Positions 13,056 to 26,200 of a stretch of DNA of 64,000 nucleotides are shown piece after piece (the first letter of the stretch is position 1; every line of letters begins with the position of its first letter). Source of the stretch: Membranipora membranacea (lineage: Eukaryota; Bryozoa; Gymnolaemata; Cheilostomatida; Membraniporidae); NCBI GenBank assembly GCA_914767715.1, contig OU612068.1:23994001-24058000 (forward strand). The letters run 5' to 3'. Under the pieces are notes generated by a model. The model was not told the DNA's origin. It saw only the letters and a list, made by a program, of their open reading frames with translations, and did not search any database. The position numbers and the translations under genes are program-made.

Positions 13056-13920
13056 CGGTATTGAGCAAGGAAACACTGAAAAAAAGTTGAATAATATGAT
13101 GTTTTATGCAAGACCAGATGGGTGTTATGAACTTCCGGTTTATTCACACCAAATTGAGTCACCCAAGTTTTAAGTATTGATAGAGGGTTTTAAATCAACT
13201 TATTCCTAGGCTCTAAATGGTATCAATAATCTTCAATTCACTACCAAATATACTCTATATATTCCAATCTATATTTATGCATAGTATTACAGCCATATTT
13301 ACAACCAAAACTGTTATTCTCCAATCAAGAAGATTGATTTAGAATAAATATGATTGTGGTTCTCAATACTTTTAAGTTATTTCAGTCCTCTATGTTACAA
13401 GAGTTACTTTCCTGTATGAATTTCTGATTAAATTAAAAAAGTTTGGGGAGTGTGGGACACTTCAAACTTAAAAAACATGTATGCAAGCAAATATATAGCT
13501 ACTATTGTGCATGATATGACTTGATTGATGCAGATGTATTCTGTTCAGACATCCTGAGAGCCTCTACTCTTCTCATATTGCGTGCATGGTATGAATATAT
13601 TTGTTTACCAGATTATGCACTGAACTCAACTGATCATAATAATGAATAAATAACTAATAACATAAGGTAAGTAAGAGTTCAACTTATTACTAGGGCTCTT
13701 TTGGGCCTTTTCTTTTAAACCTCACAGAACATTTTTTGATATATGACTCAGTTCAGTGTTCGCCTCAGACAGCATAAACTCCATCATCAGCATCCATGAT
13801 TGTGATCAAAGGCAAACAACACCCTGTCCTTTCTCCAACAAAATATCTCAGAGTCAGACTTCCCACAGAACTTCAAGTCAAGGCTTACTATTTCCATGAT
13901 GAAAAATATCAAAAAAGAAC

Positions 13921-14010
13921 TACCGCGGCCGGGGATATGAACCCAGGTCTCTTGCATTCAAGTCATTAGGACTATGCGCCTTATCCGCTCATCTGCGCAG
14001 CCTCATGCCA
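13921..14010 (-). repeat. tRNA-like sequence, probable SINE head
   Basis: Read on the minus strand it has an A-box-like GCGCAGATGAGCGGATAAGG and a B-box-like GGGTTCATATCCC spaced as in a class II (Leu/Ser-like) tRNA. The ends do not pair into a proper acceptor stem, so a functional tRNA gene is unlikely. I infer a tRNA-derived SINE or tRNA relic. Confidence 0.5.
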
Positions 14011-14390
14011 TCAATGCAGAACAATACTGTTCCTGGGTTCGAATGAATAAACGCGTACCAATGCGTGCGGAAGTCAACCTAAATGCTTATCCCATTTATC
14101 GATTACCCTAATACCGATGTCACGTTGACATATGGAAACGTAGTGTATACTGGTTTTAGGGAAGGCTACATTTAATTGTGGTATTCTATTTTAATGAATG
14201 TAAGGAGCCTCTCCATAGCAACATGTCTTCCAACACACTAGCTCTGACAAACCTATCACATGTTTGGGTGTGGGTATGGCTTGCTGATACTTAGTGCATG
14301 GGGAGAATACTCAGAAGAAAATGATAAACAGGAACAGGTTTATATTTGCCAGGATCAGATTATTTTTTCGACCCATTCTTGGTATAGACA

Positions 14391-14895
14391 GTTTTCTGAG
14401 CTCTTATTTATGCCTCAATTCGGAGTTGTCCTCTCTCCAGTTTTGTACTTTTAATCCACGCCGCATAAGAAAAACCTGCTGAAAGAGGGTTATCTTGAAA
14501 ACCGCTTATGCTAGGATAAGAATGAGTTGTGATTCAGAGTCTGCACTATTGAAAACCTGTGAGACAGGGTTTCCAAATCATTGGAGGCTTGAATATTGAT
14601 AAATCTTAATTTTAGTGACCAAACTCATGAAATATTCTGCCAAATGGTCCGCAAAACAGGCAGAAAATGCTATAATTGACTATCCAAATACTAAAATTAT
14701 TTCCCAAACTATGTCCATATGAGTTTTCAATGCTACAGATTCTGAATCAAAAATAATTTTTATCCTTTTACAAGCGGTTTTCAAAATAACCCTCTTTTCA
14801 GCAAGTTTTTCCGGCGGCGTGGGTTAAAAGTACCAAACTTGAGAGAGGACAGCTCCAAATTGAGGCCTAAATCAAAGCTCAGAAAACTGTGTATT
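14391..14895. repeat. fold-back element with ~118-bp inverted arms
   Basis: The left arm runs from CAGTTTTCTGAGC to AAAACCGCTT (about 14391-14507) and the right arm, 14773-14895, is its reverse complement with scattered changes. Both contain CCACGCCGC and AGAGGGTTAT. The central 265 bp is AT-rich and non-coding. Similarity weakens outside 14391/14895, so the true ends could be wider. Confidence 0.65.
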
Positions 14896-17800
14896 GTGAT
14901 TTATACCTAGCACGGGTTTCTTGTGGTCACATTCCATTATCAACCACAACCAATCCTTTTGGGCGGATGTTGATTATGGATTGCGACTAACAGCGCCCAG
15001 ACAACATTCATTTCTGTGGTTTTGAGGTTCATATTTTAATAGTTCCTTTTTATATCCTAAGTTTTACAGTTTGAAAAGTCTCACTATTGAAGATGGTGTG
15101 CATAAAGTCGTGACCTCATTGACCTAACAGTATGAGTTACTTATCCTGCTCTTCTTGTTTTTATTTTTATACAAAATATGTCGTCTCTTGAGCAGGAAGA
15201 ATCCATAAGTTTATACACTAGATGAGGCTCAATATGTCAGCCCGGTTACCCTACCCTACTGTAAGTTGTCTGTCATTATCCACAGTCTGATTATCATTTT
15301 ATTGATATTTTTCTTTGGACTTGCATTTATTATTCATGATTTCCTTGATAATACTTGTTACAAGTGTTCGCACCATCACCCTCAAAATCCTGCAACCATA
15401 GACATGTTGCCACCTGACTACAAACCTGTCAGTAGTCTTGAAAGGATATGAGTCTGTTTTGTAGTTTTGTGGATTTGACTGAGCTTAAATGTGAATATAA
15501 TGTCTTGCTACATGATTGTGGAAGAATCTCATTGATTGTGGAAACCATTTCTCAACGTGAATATTTTGTGGTATTGCTGATTCTGATGAAATTGATGGAT
15601 TATACATTATAGATGGTTTTTCTCCGGGTTTACGGGGAAATTTCCTGAAACTTTCTTCTGGAGAAATGGGCTGGGAAAATATCCTCAAAAACGGATAGCC
15701 CGTTTCTCTACTCTGAAATGTGCTCTGGGATTGTCAAAATCCCTTTCAAGATTGACAGCACATCATTTGAGAAAGGTTTTGTGAATTGTTCAAATATCAA
15801 TGATTAACATAGAGAAAGTTTCGCTCTTTCGAATGTGGATAGCTGTTCTCTCCGCAAGACCGAAACAAAAGCAAATCTCCATTAAAAGCGGTGTGGATTT
15901 TGATCTTGATATTTTCCAATTACGCCACAAATCCACTATTCGGATGATAAGTGTGTGGATATTAAGGCTTGATACTAGCTTAGAAAACCACAAATCCAAA
16001 CATAGTTGGATGTGCGTTGGTTTTTACTCTGCAGAGAGGTATTACTGCATCAAGCTGGAAAACTTTTGGACAGCATAACTTGGATTTCCATGTTGTAGAA
16101 ACATGAAATTGTCATGGATAGCCAAACAGATGTGGAGAGAAAAAAAAGGCTCTTCATCTTATATGCCAAAACTCCATAAATACAGATTTCGTAGAAGATA
16201 AAATTGGTAAGGCATCCGACATTGACCTTGAAATTTCTGTTCACAAACTCATTTACTATAATTTCAATAAAGGTTTACTCAATATCTTTGCATTTCAAAA
16301 CAAAACTTGTGATAACTGATTATGATGATAGTTCTCCGGGTGAAATCAAAATCGGATAGCTCTAGCTAGGCTCCTTTTGAGTTTAATACCATAAATGTAC
16401 ACGCCGACTCATTTTACTGAAATTGATAATTGGTGTCCTGCAAGTAGGTATATTCTGAAAATTGTACCATCGCAAAATTCTAATGCATGACGTTGACTTT
16501 CATTAAACCGATCCGCTATATTTATATGAATTTACCGGTCACTGCTTACCACTGGTGTGAACGTTTACCAGATGGATGGGTTTGGGCCCAGAATGAACAG
16601 TTTTCTTCTCAGGATCCATTGTTACAACGCATGCGTTTCTTATTGGTTTTGACTGCTTCTCCAAACAGTGCTATGCGACAATTAACTCCTTTGCTCGATC
16701 AAATGTCTATTATATACCTTTCTGTACCAGCTACCTCTCTAGAACACAACTCCTAACTAAGATGGCAAAATGTAAACGGGCTCATATTATGTCAGCTCAA
16801 CAAAGTGTTGCAACCAACAAATCCTTTCACAGTCCACAAGAAATTTGTTTTTCAAATTATTTTATCCCATAGGAGTTGTCTCACCTCCCCGGCAGCCAGA
16901 CACAGACATCGTGCAGCCTACATGTTCAATACATTAAGAGAAAATATACTGAAGGGCAATTTTGAAAGTGATCTTTTTATATTAAATACGCCAGCTGTGA
17001 GATATGGATTGACATAGATAATGAGTTCCCAACCTCAACATTATTGAGTTTGTGATCTGACCAGCAGTCAATCCACGCAATCATTTAACATTGCCACTGA
17101 AAGGAAAAGTACTTGCATATCCAAGTTGGTCAAGTTTCCTAACCAAGGGAATGGTAGCTTACGACTGACAATATGAGAAGTACATGGAATGCTCGAATGT
17201 AATGTATGTGTTTTTCTGGGCTTGGAGGATATATGTGACATATACGCAATACTCAAGAATGTCCTAAACTAAAACAAAATTCATAGATAACTGACATTTT
17301 ATAAACACTGATGAATTTCGAAGAGCATATCGCTTCACACTGCATTAAGTTCACAGTATCTCTACCGTACCGATACAGGGAAGAGACGGCCAGCATTCCA
17401 CTCCAAACATACCCCAACCAATCTCATAAAAGAGATTGATAATTCACATAGCTTCACCACTGTTATAAAAAAAATTCATCTTTTTCTGAAAATTGATTTC
17501 CAGCTATCACTTTAGATGATTTATTAACTGCTTCCATTACATTGTCAATCCACCTGTTGAATCAATATTGAGGAAAGGATGTTACTCCATAAATCTCTGC
17601 TGAAATAATGAATATGTGTGGACATAAAGTAATGTGATGCTGAACTGAATTAACGGGAGGGGTTCACTAGTAATCTATAATTTATCATTCTCAGTCAATT
17701 AATCTTTTTAATTTAATTAAAAAACCATTTTAAAGTCTGACGCCTGATGCTCACGCTATAAATCCAGGTTTCTAACTATGGAAGGATTTATTACACCTTG

Positions 17801-18372
17801 AACTGACAATATTATGATCTTGTTAGGTACATTGATGAGTCAAGGAGTGACTTTCTAAAGTCAAGAAGCGGACCTTAGTTTTGTTGTGTAGTAGTTGTGG
17901 GAGTTACCTTCTCATTTTTACCTGCAACTGGAATTAAACTGTGAGCTTCTATTTATTCTAGTTGTTTGCGTCGACAAGACTAGTCTCTGTATTTCACAAA
18001 TCTAGTTGCACTACCTGATAGTCGTGGTTGGAAAGGATTTGATTTGTTGATCGTTATATTGCTCAAATGTTTTGATTTTGGTTACGCTGCTGCTGTCATG
18101 ACACAAATAAACATATAGGCCTACATATATTCCTTTGTTTATATGTTGATGGTCATGAAGTGATGCTTGCATGCAGAAACCTGATTCCCATGGTTTGATG
18201 CCACAAACCCCAGTGCAAAGCCTGAATTTTGTTCATAAAATTGACTAGTCTAGTTCACTCTTCCACAAACATCCATAACCTTTATGTCGTTTGAAGAATG
18301 TTATGATAGCATAATTGAGCATTACCTTAATCTTTCTAGCTAGGCATGATTTCCCTGCACATATATATACAA

Positions 18373-18760
18373 CTAAACCTTGCTCCTTTTGGGAGCAGAA
18401 GATTTTTCATTGTTGACTATAAGCTCTATCTTTCTCACATTACCCACTGAGTTCGGAGCTTTGCATGCAGTATAATTATAATGAGGGTGGTGAGTTGATC
18501 GCAATGCTGAGGTTTTTTTAGAGCTCTTGATGTCTTTCAAAACTTCATAACAACACATTTTCGGGTTGGGCTTGAGGTCAAAATCTGAGGGTTGACGTTC
18601 ATTTCCTGTGAGATGTTGTGATTAGGTCCAGGAATCCTGGATGCTTGCCTTGTAGGCCTAGATTCAGGATAATGTGGTTCGCTCATGTCACGGGTGATTA
18701 GGGCATTAGATTTTGAGGAAGTCTGCCATGGAGGTAGTATATAGGTCTGGTGTGGTGGGT
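18373..18760 (-). pseudogene. decayed coding-like stretch, unidentified
   Basis: Two adjacent minus-strand frames read like protein: one with RPTRQASRIPGPNHN and, overlapping its end in another frame, one with MCCYEVLKDIKSSKK and ending SSAPKRSKV. Composition is protein-like but the frames do not join without a shift, and no clean splice sites link them. It may be an old gene or transposon remnant. Confidence 0.25.
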
Positions 18761-21040
18761 TTGGTTATACGTTTGAGTAGCATGCACAATGAAGCCATGA
18801 TTGCTAAGTTGCGGCATTGCTACTACTGTCATATTGAAGTACAGCGTGTCACGGTAGATCAGTGGCCTTAGGCTTCTAAGGTGTAGTTCCCATGTTTAGT
18901 GCTTCAAGTCATGGCAGAATGATTGATATCATGGATGCTTGTATCTGCTGCGCTTGGACTAAGCTGGTCATTTTCTGCTGCGTGGATAGGCCCCACAGGT
19001 ATTTATTATCCTCAAATTATGGGTTGGAACCGCAAACTACTGTTATAATGAACAGCTCAAAAGTTGATTGTATCATTTTGTGAATAATTTGGCTGTGGTT
19101 GTCGTTGTGGCTTCGGATATCATTCACAAGATCAGGGGCATTGTGTGAAGTGGCTCAACAATTTAATCTTGCTTAAAAAAGCTTATGCTGAATTAATAGA
19201 AAGTGGACTCTTTGTAAGGAAGGTTTTTGTCCTATTTTTCTTCGTTTAACGACTAGTATTCTTTAGGTACATTCCATATTATTTTTTCTATAGTCGGACA
19301 TTTCTTAAGGTTTTTGTCCGAATTTATTGAGCGCTTATTTATATAGCCTTGCTTTTGGTTTTGCTGAATGAGCTCTGTAATTGCTATTCATTTTTTGGTG
19401 TGTGAGACATTGATCGTATTGGCCTCGCGCCCATTTCACATAGAACCAGAGGAACACTGAGATGTTGTTAAGCAGGCGTTTCCATTGCAGCGGTCGCTGC
19501 GAAGCACAGTTCAGCAGTTTATTTCTTACTCATTCGCTGCCCTAGCCGATCGTAATTTGCAGGTATTTATATTGCAAGATCATCATTGAGCTAAAAAACA
19601 TCTATTTGCTGCCAGGTGCAGACGATTTTGTGTATATATGTGTTAGTAGTGATGATAGGTTTATATAATCGCTTGTTATACGGCGGCGTGTAATGATGCT
19701 TTGAGTGAACATGTTCTGGATTGATTAAGTGAGAGTACCTTGCAATGATTTTTTGATTAGAGCAGCAAACTTCGGGTAGTTTTTTTGTTTCTTTGATCGT
19801 ATCTTATCTACTATTATTTTGCTATGTTAGGCTTAACATGACAGTAGCGTGCCCATACAGTCTATCTACGTAGATAGGTTAGAGGCATTATTAGTTAAAT
19901 ATATGTATTGTACGAGAGGGTAGAAGATTAGATTACAGTCACTTATAAGTGGCCACAAACCAGTGTGTACTCAAGGCATAAATAGACAGATATTGAGAGC
20001 ACACATGAATATGGTATGCTTACAGAGGCATATAGAGGTTAGTTTGGTATATATATAGTGTATTGTTCGCCTCTCCAGTTTGAATGAAGTTATTTGATCA
20101 GTGAGGATTATCATAGGCATTTAGAATCTGAGTCTTTAGTATTGAGCTCTACTGAGGATGTCGCAGCAGAAATTTGGATTACGCCTGATTTCAATCAGTT
20201 GCTCGCTTGAACAAGCATGACTGTGACTGAAATGATTTGTAAGCCACCTGTTGAGCTTACAGAGCAATGTCGTCTTTTTCACTCGACACTCAGCTTGTGG
20301 ATTATTACTTCTCTTTGAGCAAAGTTACATCAGTCACACCTTTGGTATGTTATTATATGAGGTCGGATATCAAAGTTTTATAATGTTCGCTGCGGAATTT
20401 CTCTAATTATCTCCGTCAATTGAAGATTTAATCAGGTCTGAAAAATAACCTTCAAGTATGGGTCACCGTCATCATATTCTAACACATTTTATATTACTTT
20501 ATTCCAGACAATGGTGAAAACTTTGGATCTACTTAACCAACCCTGTACTGACTAGGCTGGAACTCATCGACCAGCATCGACCAGCATCGATAAGAAGGTG
20601 GCAGTATAGGAAACTAGGTGGAAGTAATTAGCATGAGATTTGTGCTTGACTAGAGCGATAAATGGAAAGACAATGGTGATTGATTGTCTCAGTCATGATG
20701 GTGGTATGATTTACATGACTAGACATTCAGTCACCATAGTTCTTACACTTAAAACTTCCTCAAACATTCCGGCACATCCCAAAGTACAGCAGCCAGTAAT
20801 GACCAGAAGAACGATACTAAAGTCTAGCTCTCTTGGTTGTGAGAGAACGGTACTGAAGTTTCCTGTTTAGGTGTGTTGGTTGGGATCATAGGTATATGAC
20901 CATTCTTAAGCTTCTAGGAGTGTATTGTTAAGCTATTAGTATGTTGAAGGTGTCTGATTATTCCGTTCATGGGACATACGTTATGTGCCTGGGGTGGCCT
21001 AGGTGTGAAGTTTTTTATGGATATGTGACGTTTCTCTGAA

Positions 21041-21056
21041 CAGGGAGAATTCCCTG
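21041..21056. repeat. perfect palindrome CAGGGAGAATTCCCTG
   Basis: A 16-bp perfect palindrome sharing its core with the hairpins at 4740 and 12932. Confidence 0.6.
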
Positions 21057-23229
21057 CTTTGTAGTAAAGAATTCATTCTCGTGACTTAATTGACTTTTTG
21101 TTTTCAAAGTTTGAAGGGTTGAGTTGGTTGACGAAATTGTCTCCTACACTTGACACGAGGTTGTACCCGCCTATCTGTACTCTAGTTTAACATTACAACA
21201 CCTAGGCATGTAAGGTAGCTTGTTCTCTTATCTTTGCTCTTATTTGGATTGTCTCGAACTAAACAAGTTCAACCACTAGCGTGCTGATAATACCTGCCGC
21301 ACTCCTTCACAATGTTGAGTGCACAAGCGTTGATTTTTTAACTGGCCAGTGATTGTGTATTATGACCTGAAGCAGCACATTCTATTCCCATGCTATAACA
21401 AGGTAGACAGTTGAATTGACCTTATACCCCTAATGAGGCCCACATTTTTTCTCGAAGTGATAATTGGCTCGGGATATAGGTACTTGAATATTCACCTTTT
21501 TGTACGCGCTGTACTGAAAAAATGCCAAGCCCAATTTTACTATTATCTCAAAAGAGCTACTACTACTCTCACTTTCAACTTGCTTTACACCTCATCAGCC
21601 TAGTATTATAACTTGTCTCAGTGTATGACAAGGTTATCACCATGGTGGCGGAATGTGGGTGAATTAAATTGTACCGCAAACAGTGTAATGATTATAATTT
21701 TGTGATGATGATTAATGAGTTGGCTCATAGATCGTATTCAAGCATGTAATTTTAACGCCACATATGAAAGGTCTCTTCCCTCACATTGTTAATCTCATCA
21801 AGATCAGGATCTATATGACTTTGTTCTGGACTTTGCTGTTGGGTTGTAATAGTTGTAGGTTCGAGTTTTGTCTATGTTGTGGTTGATGTTTGTGTCGCCT
21901 TAAATTTGAGTAGCTGGATTAGTTTCTAGATGGATAATCAGCTGTTGGTGTAGATGAGTACACATTCTAAGAATGCCAACTTGTAGGTATTGCAGTGATA
22001 ATTCACTCCAGTCGTGTTGGCAAAACAATAATCATGACTAGAATAATTGTCACTGCCGTATTACAAGGCCTAATCTCCATATCGAACAAGGATGTATATA
22101 TACATTAGGAACATCCTACAACCACTTTCCATACTACAGCCTTCCAGCCAGGGCTTTGTCTGTACAGGAGCTTTATACCAACAGATTACATTTTGATGAC
22201 TTTGTACAAGGTGTAATATGGTGATTACTTTTCTAAGTTGTTTTGCTAGTGATTTGAATGACTAGAAGATTAGTCACCATGTTATATGCTGCTTCAAGAC
22301 ACTGCAATCAACTTGTGGGACAGATGCTTGAAGACAGGATATTACGAAGATAGCCTAGCTTATTTGTGATCAACCTTCAAGTACATGCTACCGCTTGTCA
22401 TGACTAGAAGTTTGGTCACCAAAAAGAAGGACAATTGGCACCTATGTGAAACCAACTCTTTGGTGAAACAAGAAAACTTTACGATATGGAAAAACGTTAC
22501 GATATGCACAAAGAGCTGCCGTTCTGAGTATTTAAAATACTTGCTCTGCGCCATTACTGTTGTACAGCTTTTCATATGAAGTGTGCTTGACAGTATATTA
22601 GTTTTATTTTATTTATGTTGTGATTGTAGTATTAGTAGAGTAATTAAAAGGCTAGAATAAGTGGATAGGGGTGAGCTCATTACACAAAGCATCGAGTACT
22701 GGGGATAGTTTACATCAGACACAGAAGTCGAGCAGCGCTGCTAAATACCGCTGAAGGCTGATTATGGTTCATAGAGTGCCCTGTTCAGCGGTAAGATGCA
22801 CAATACACTTTGCTCATTTCACAAAGAATTTTGTTTGCTTAAGATGTATGGCTTAACTTTTACTAGTTGATTTCACTGCATTCAACCAAACCCATATCAT
22901 TGTTTGCTCAGTGAAAAGGAATGAATAGACCATGGCACGGCATTGTACCTCTTTTATGCTTGATGTATGCTAGATTAGCAGTGAGCAAATACTTTAACCA
23001 CACTCCTTGTTCATCTATCATAGCCATTTGTACAATTATTGTGGTTAGAGCTAAACTACCAATCACAAATATTCATGTCTTTTGTTGTAAGCCAAATGTT
23101 CTCAGTCAGCCTTTATTATAGGGGAAAATCAGCATGTTTATATAAGAAACATGAAAATTTTGGTTATTCAATTGTCAAATTAGAAAATTATTTACACTTT
23201 TAATTACTTTTTGTTCCTTCTTTCAACAG

Positions 23230-26200
23230 GCTGTTGGCAGAAATAGCCGCAAGGCATTCAGAACAATTGCAACAAATGCATCGGGTGTGAAAAAAGCCTG
23301 TTTGAATCTTTTGATGAGATGTAACATAAGTGTCGAGGAGCTGGGCTTGAATATATGGCTCATTGACACAAATCAATCTCAAAAGGTAGAAACAACAAAG
23401 GTAGCGTACCTAAACTGTTGATAAACTAAACTGAGTTGTTTTCTTTTAAAATTGATAAATTATTTTTAACTTGTGCACTGCATTGGGCCCTATTGAAGTA
23501 GGTTATTTCTTTTCATGCTCAATTATTTGGCAGGCCGACACCGATCATACATGCTTTGTTGGGTGCAAACTTTCCTTTTTTGAAATTTGAGGTGGTTATA
23601 ATTCAATAAAAATACCTGCCTCTCAGGCTGCAAGCTGGCTACAAATAGGGTCACCTCTGCAGTTGCAGCTAGAGTTTTATAATCAATTTAAAAAGTCAAG
23701 TTTGCTGACATTCTGAGTAGTTGATTATAATAGACTTGATAAACAGTATGATGTGTGAGTAAAAATATGCAAGTATGTAATTTTAATACAATCCATTTCC
23801 CAACAACTATGCTATGTGGCGGCTCTCTCCAGAAAATATTCCAGTAATGCGCCATTCAGTCTATTTACATTTGACAGAGTGACGTCATCAAGCTATAAGT
23901 GTCTGCAGTCAAATTCATTTCTCAGCACATAATATTCAATAAGTTGTCAAACTTATGCTAGTTAGATATTTGTCAGTCCCATAGTCTATGGTCAGCTCTG
24001 ATGTTTGTGAAACCTCAACCCTCAACTCATTCTGCCACACAACCTTTGTGCAAACTGAAGAATACGTCTCAACCCCCTCCGTATATTTTGTGTTCAGTTT
24101 TACCCAAAATGTTGGAACTTCACTTCCTTTCGCTACCTGGTGACATTTTATGTCTTCTCTAACACAGAATCATTATGTGATTTTGTGGTTCTTGTTATTT
24201 CCAATATTAATGTCAAGTTATAGCAGATATCTTACAATGCGCCAAACCAGGGTTTCTTTGGTCAATGCGTTGACACTTGACCGGAGTTGCCTGTTAGTTG
24301 TAAGTTTGTATGTTGCTAATGCGCAGTCTAGCTCACAAAGGGTTAGACTCAAAATCGGTCAAGTAAGTGCCACTCATTCCACCCAATACACAGTCTGAGC
24401 GCTAAAAACATAGATGAATCGTCTATATATAAATGAATGCCAGTGTGGCTGCCGAGATGGATCCTTCATCGCTGTCTCTTGTTTTAGCCGACACGTTGTT
24501 CTGCTGCTGAAGATGCTGCCGCTACAGACAATGCATCAACAACAAGTGACGACCTGGAGGTGATCTCTATTGATGACTTTCAAGCTCTGCAGCGAGATGA
24601 AACACGTGATCGAGAGAGAACACCCCAGCTATGTGATGTACTGAAGCAAATAGGTAATTCAGGTTGGAATTGTGCTACCCTAGATAAAACTAATTTCTCT
24701 AGAGTTCCTCGGCAGGGATTCTTTCACCAGTAGTTAATTGTTGCTGCAAGCTTAAACATATGTTGATGCGAGACTTAGTGAAACATGCGCTGTTGAACCC
24801 AGGATATTTTCTAGTTCACTACAGACATTGTCATGAATTCATGCTAGATTTGGTTTGCACGGTGACATCTTACAAAGAAGGTCGCTATCATAATGAATGG
24901 AGTTGAGTTTGGCAACTTGACCAGTTTTCAATAGAACTTCTGTGATTTGAATAAGTGAAATTGCATTATTCATCGATAGTATTTTGTGACAATAATGATT
25001 TCATACCATCATTAATGTTGGTACCATAGCTGCAACTTAAATTTAAATAAATTTGATGCCTCGTAGGTTTCAAGGATGATAAAGATGAGTGGAAACCTAA
25101 CAACAAAGACTTACAGGATGAGTTAGCTTACTGCTGCAGTAATAATGATGCTAGAGATTATGTAAGTTGTCCCACATTGTTTTATTCACTGACAACTACC
25201 CATCTGTAAAAGTTAAGATTCAGACCGAGATCAAGTTTTGTTGTGATTTTGTTGAAAATCATATTGCTTTGATTGTGAATTTCTGGTCGATTCATAGTGA
25301 ATCTGCACCGATGACACTTGAAAGGCATTCGATGGAATGTGTGGTGTTCAATTTATAATTAATTTCGCAGGGGCAGGACCTAAACATCTCCATTTCACGA
25401 TGTAACCAGTTAAGGAAACTCTAAAGATTATAAGAGTTACAACCATAGATATAGAAATACTGTATTTTTATATCTATGGTTGAAACTCATCTTGTATGCC
25501 ATCTCTCCGTACACGTCAAGGAAAGTAAGAGGTTCCATTTGGCAAAACGGTTTTGGATATTACAGGATGTATGGGGTTTCAGTTCCGATGATGAGAGTAA
25601 CTCGGGCTCCAACCCTTGGAAATTGGCATCTCAATGTTCTTCTTCTGATGAATCCCGTGTGGAGCTTCCTTCCCTGTCCAGCTCGCTCCCATTTACAGAC
25701 TCCAACTCTGAGCTCCAGGCGATCGGCCAACATCTACCCGAGACAAACAGTTCGAGTCCCACAAGTAGGAAGGTAGATAACGTCGAACAAGACTGGCCGG
25801 AAGACTTGAGAGTTGCAGCAGCTTCACCAAAAACAGGCGTCAATGAAGACGAGGTGATTGTGATCTCAGATACAGAATCTGAGGGTGAGGAGGAGCTCGA
25901 GACAGCAGATGTGTTTACCATTGCTAAGATGAACACTCGGAGCAAAGAGTCAAGTGCATTCGCTGATGTGTTTGGTGATGTTGGACTATCAGTATCATCT
26001 GTAGGCAAAGACAGAGGTACCCGAGCTAAACACCCTACCACCGTCTCAACACTACAAACAGGTGCTCTGTCAGCATTGGAAAGCCGCAGATCAATCAAAC
26101 CTATAGCATGGATGAAAAGGCCTTACAGACCTCATAAAGATTCTTCTACAATATGGATGTCTTCCCCGATTGGTGTAAGTATAATAACTATATATACACT

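Larger units (their letters stand above)
12509..14390. other. probable 5' region of OXNAD1 and repeats
   Basis: The missing OXNAD1 first exon should lie here or further right. The stretch holds a small inverted repeat near 13.0 kb, a weak palindrome TCAGGGA-TCCCTGA at about 12932, and a tRNA-like sequence near 13.95 kb. No other coding exon is supported. Confidence 0.4.
14896..23229. other. large region without a supported gene
   Basis: About 8 kb with only short open frames. At 16.49-17.02 kb two plus-strand frames (one with RLPDGWVWAQNEQF) read a little like coding sequence but have no splice partners. At 18.37-18.76 kb the minus strand shows a decayed coding-like run, listed separately. 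Between 20.7 and 22.4 kb a short motif resembling ATGACTAGAAG...GTCAC recurs. Otherwise nothing is recognisable. Confidence 0.5.

Noticed and set aside
16487-17017. Plus-strand frames at 16487-16756 and 16805-17017
   Set aside because: Short, no recognisable domain, no matching splice sites between them.
24013-24398. Possible extra exons of the serine-rich gene
   Set aside because: Two frames are open and several weak splice sites exist, but none could be preferred; 23385 to 24488 already joins in phase.
25631-26098. Minus-strand 155-codon frame rich in Ser/Thr
   Set aside because: Antisense shadow of the large acidic exon of the serine-rich gene, whose plus-strand frame fits both splice phases.
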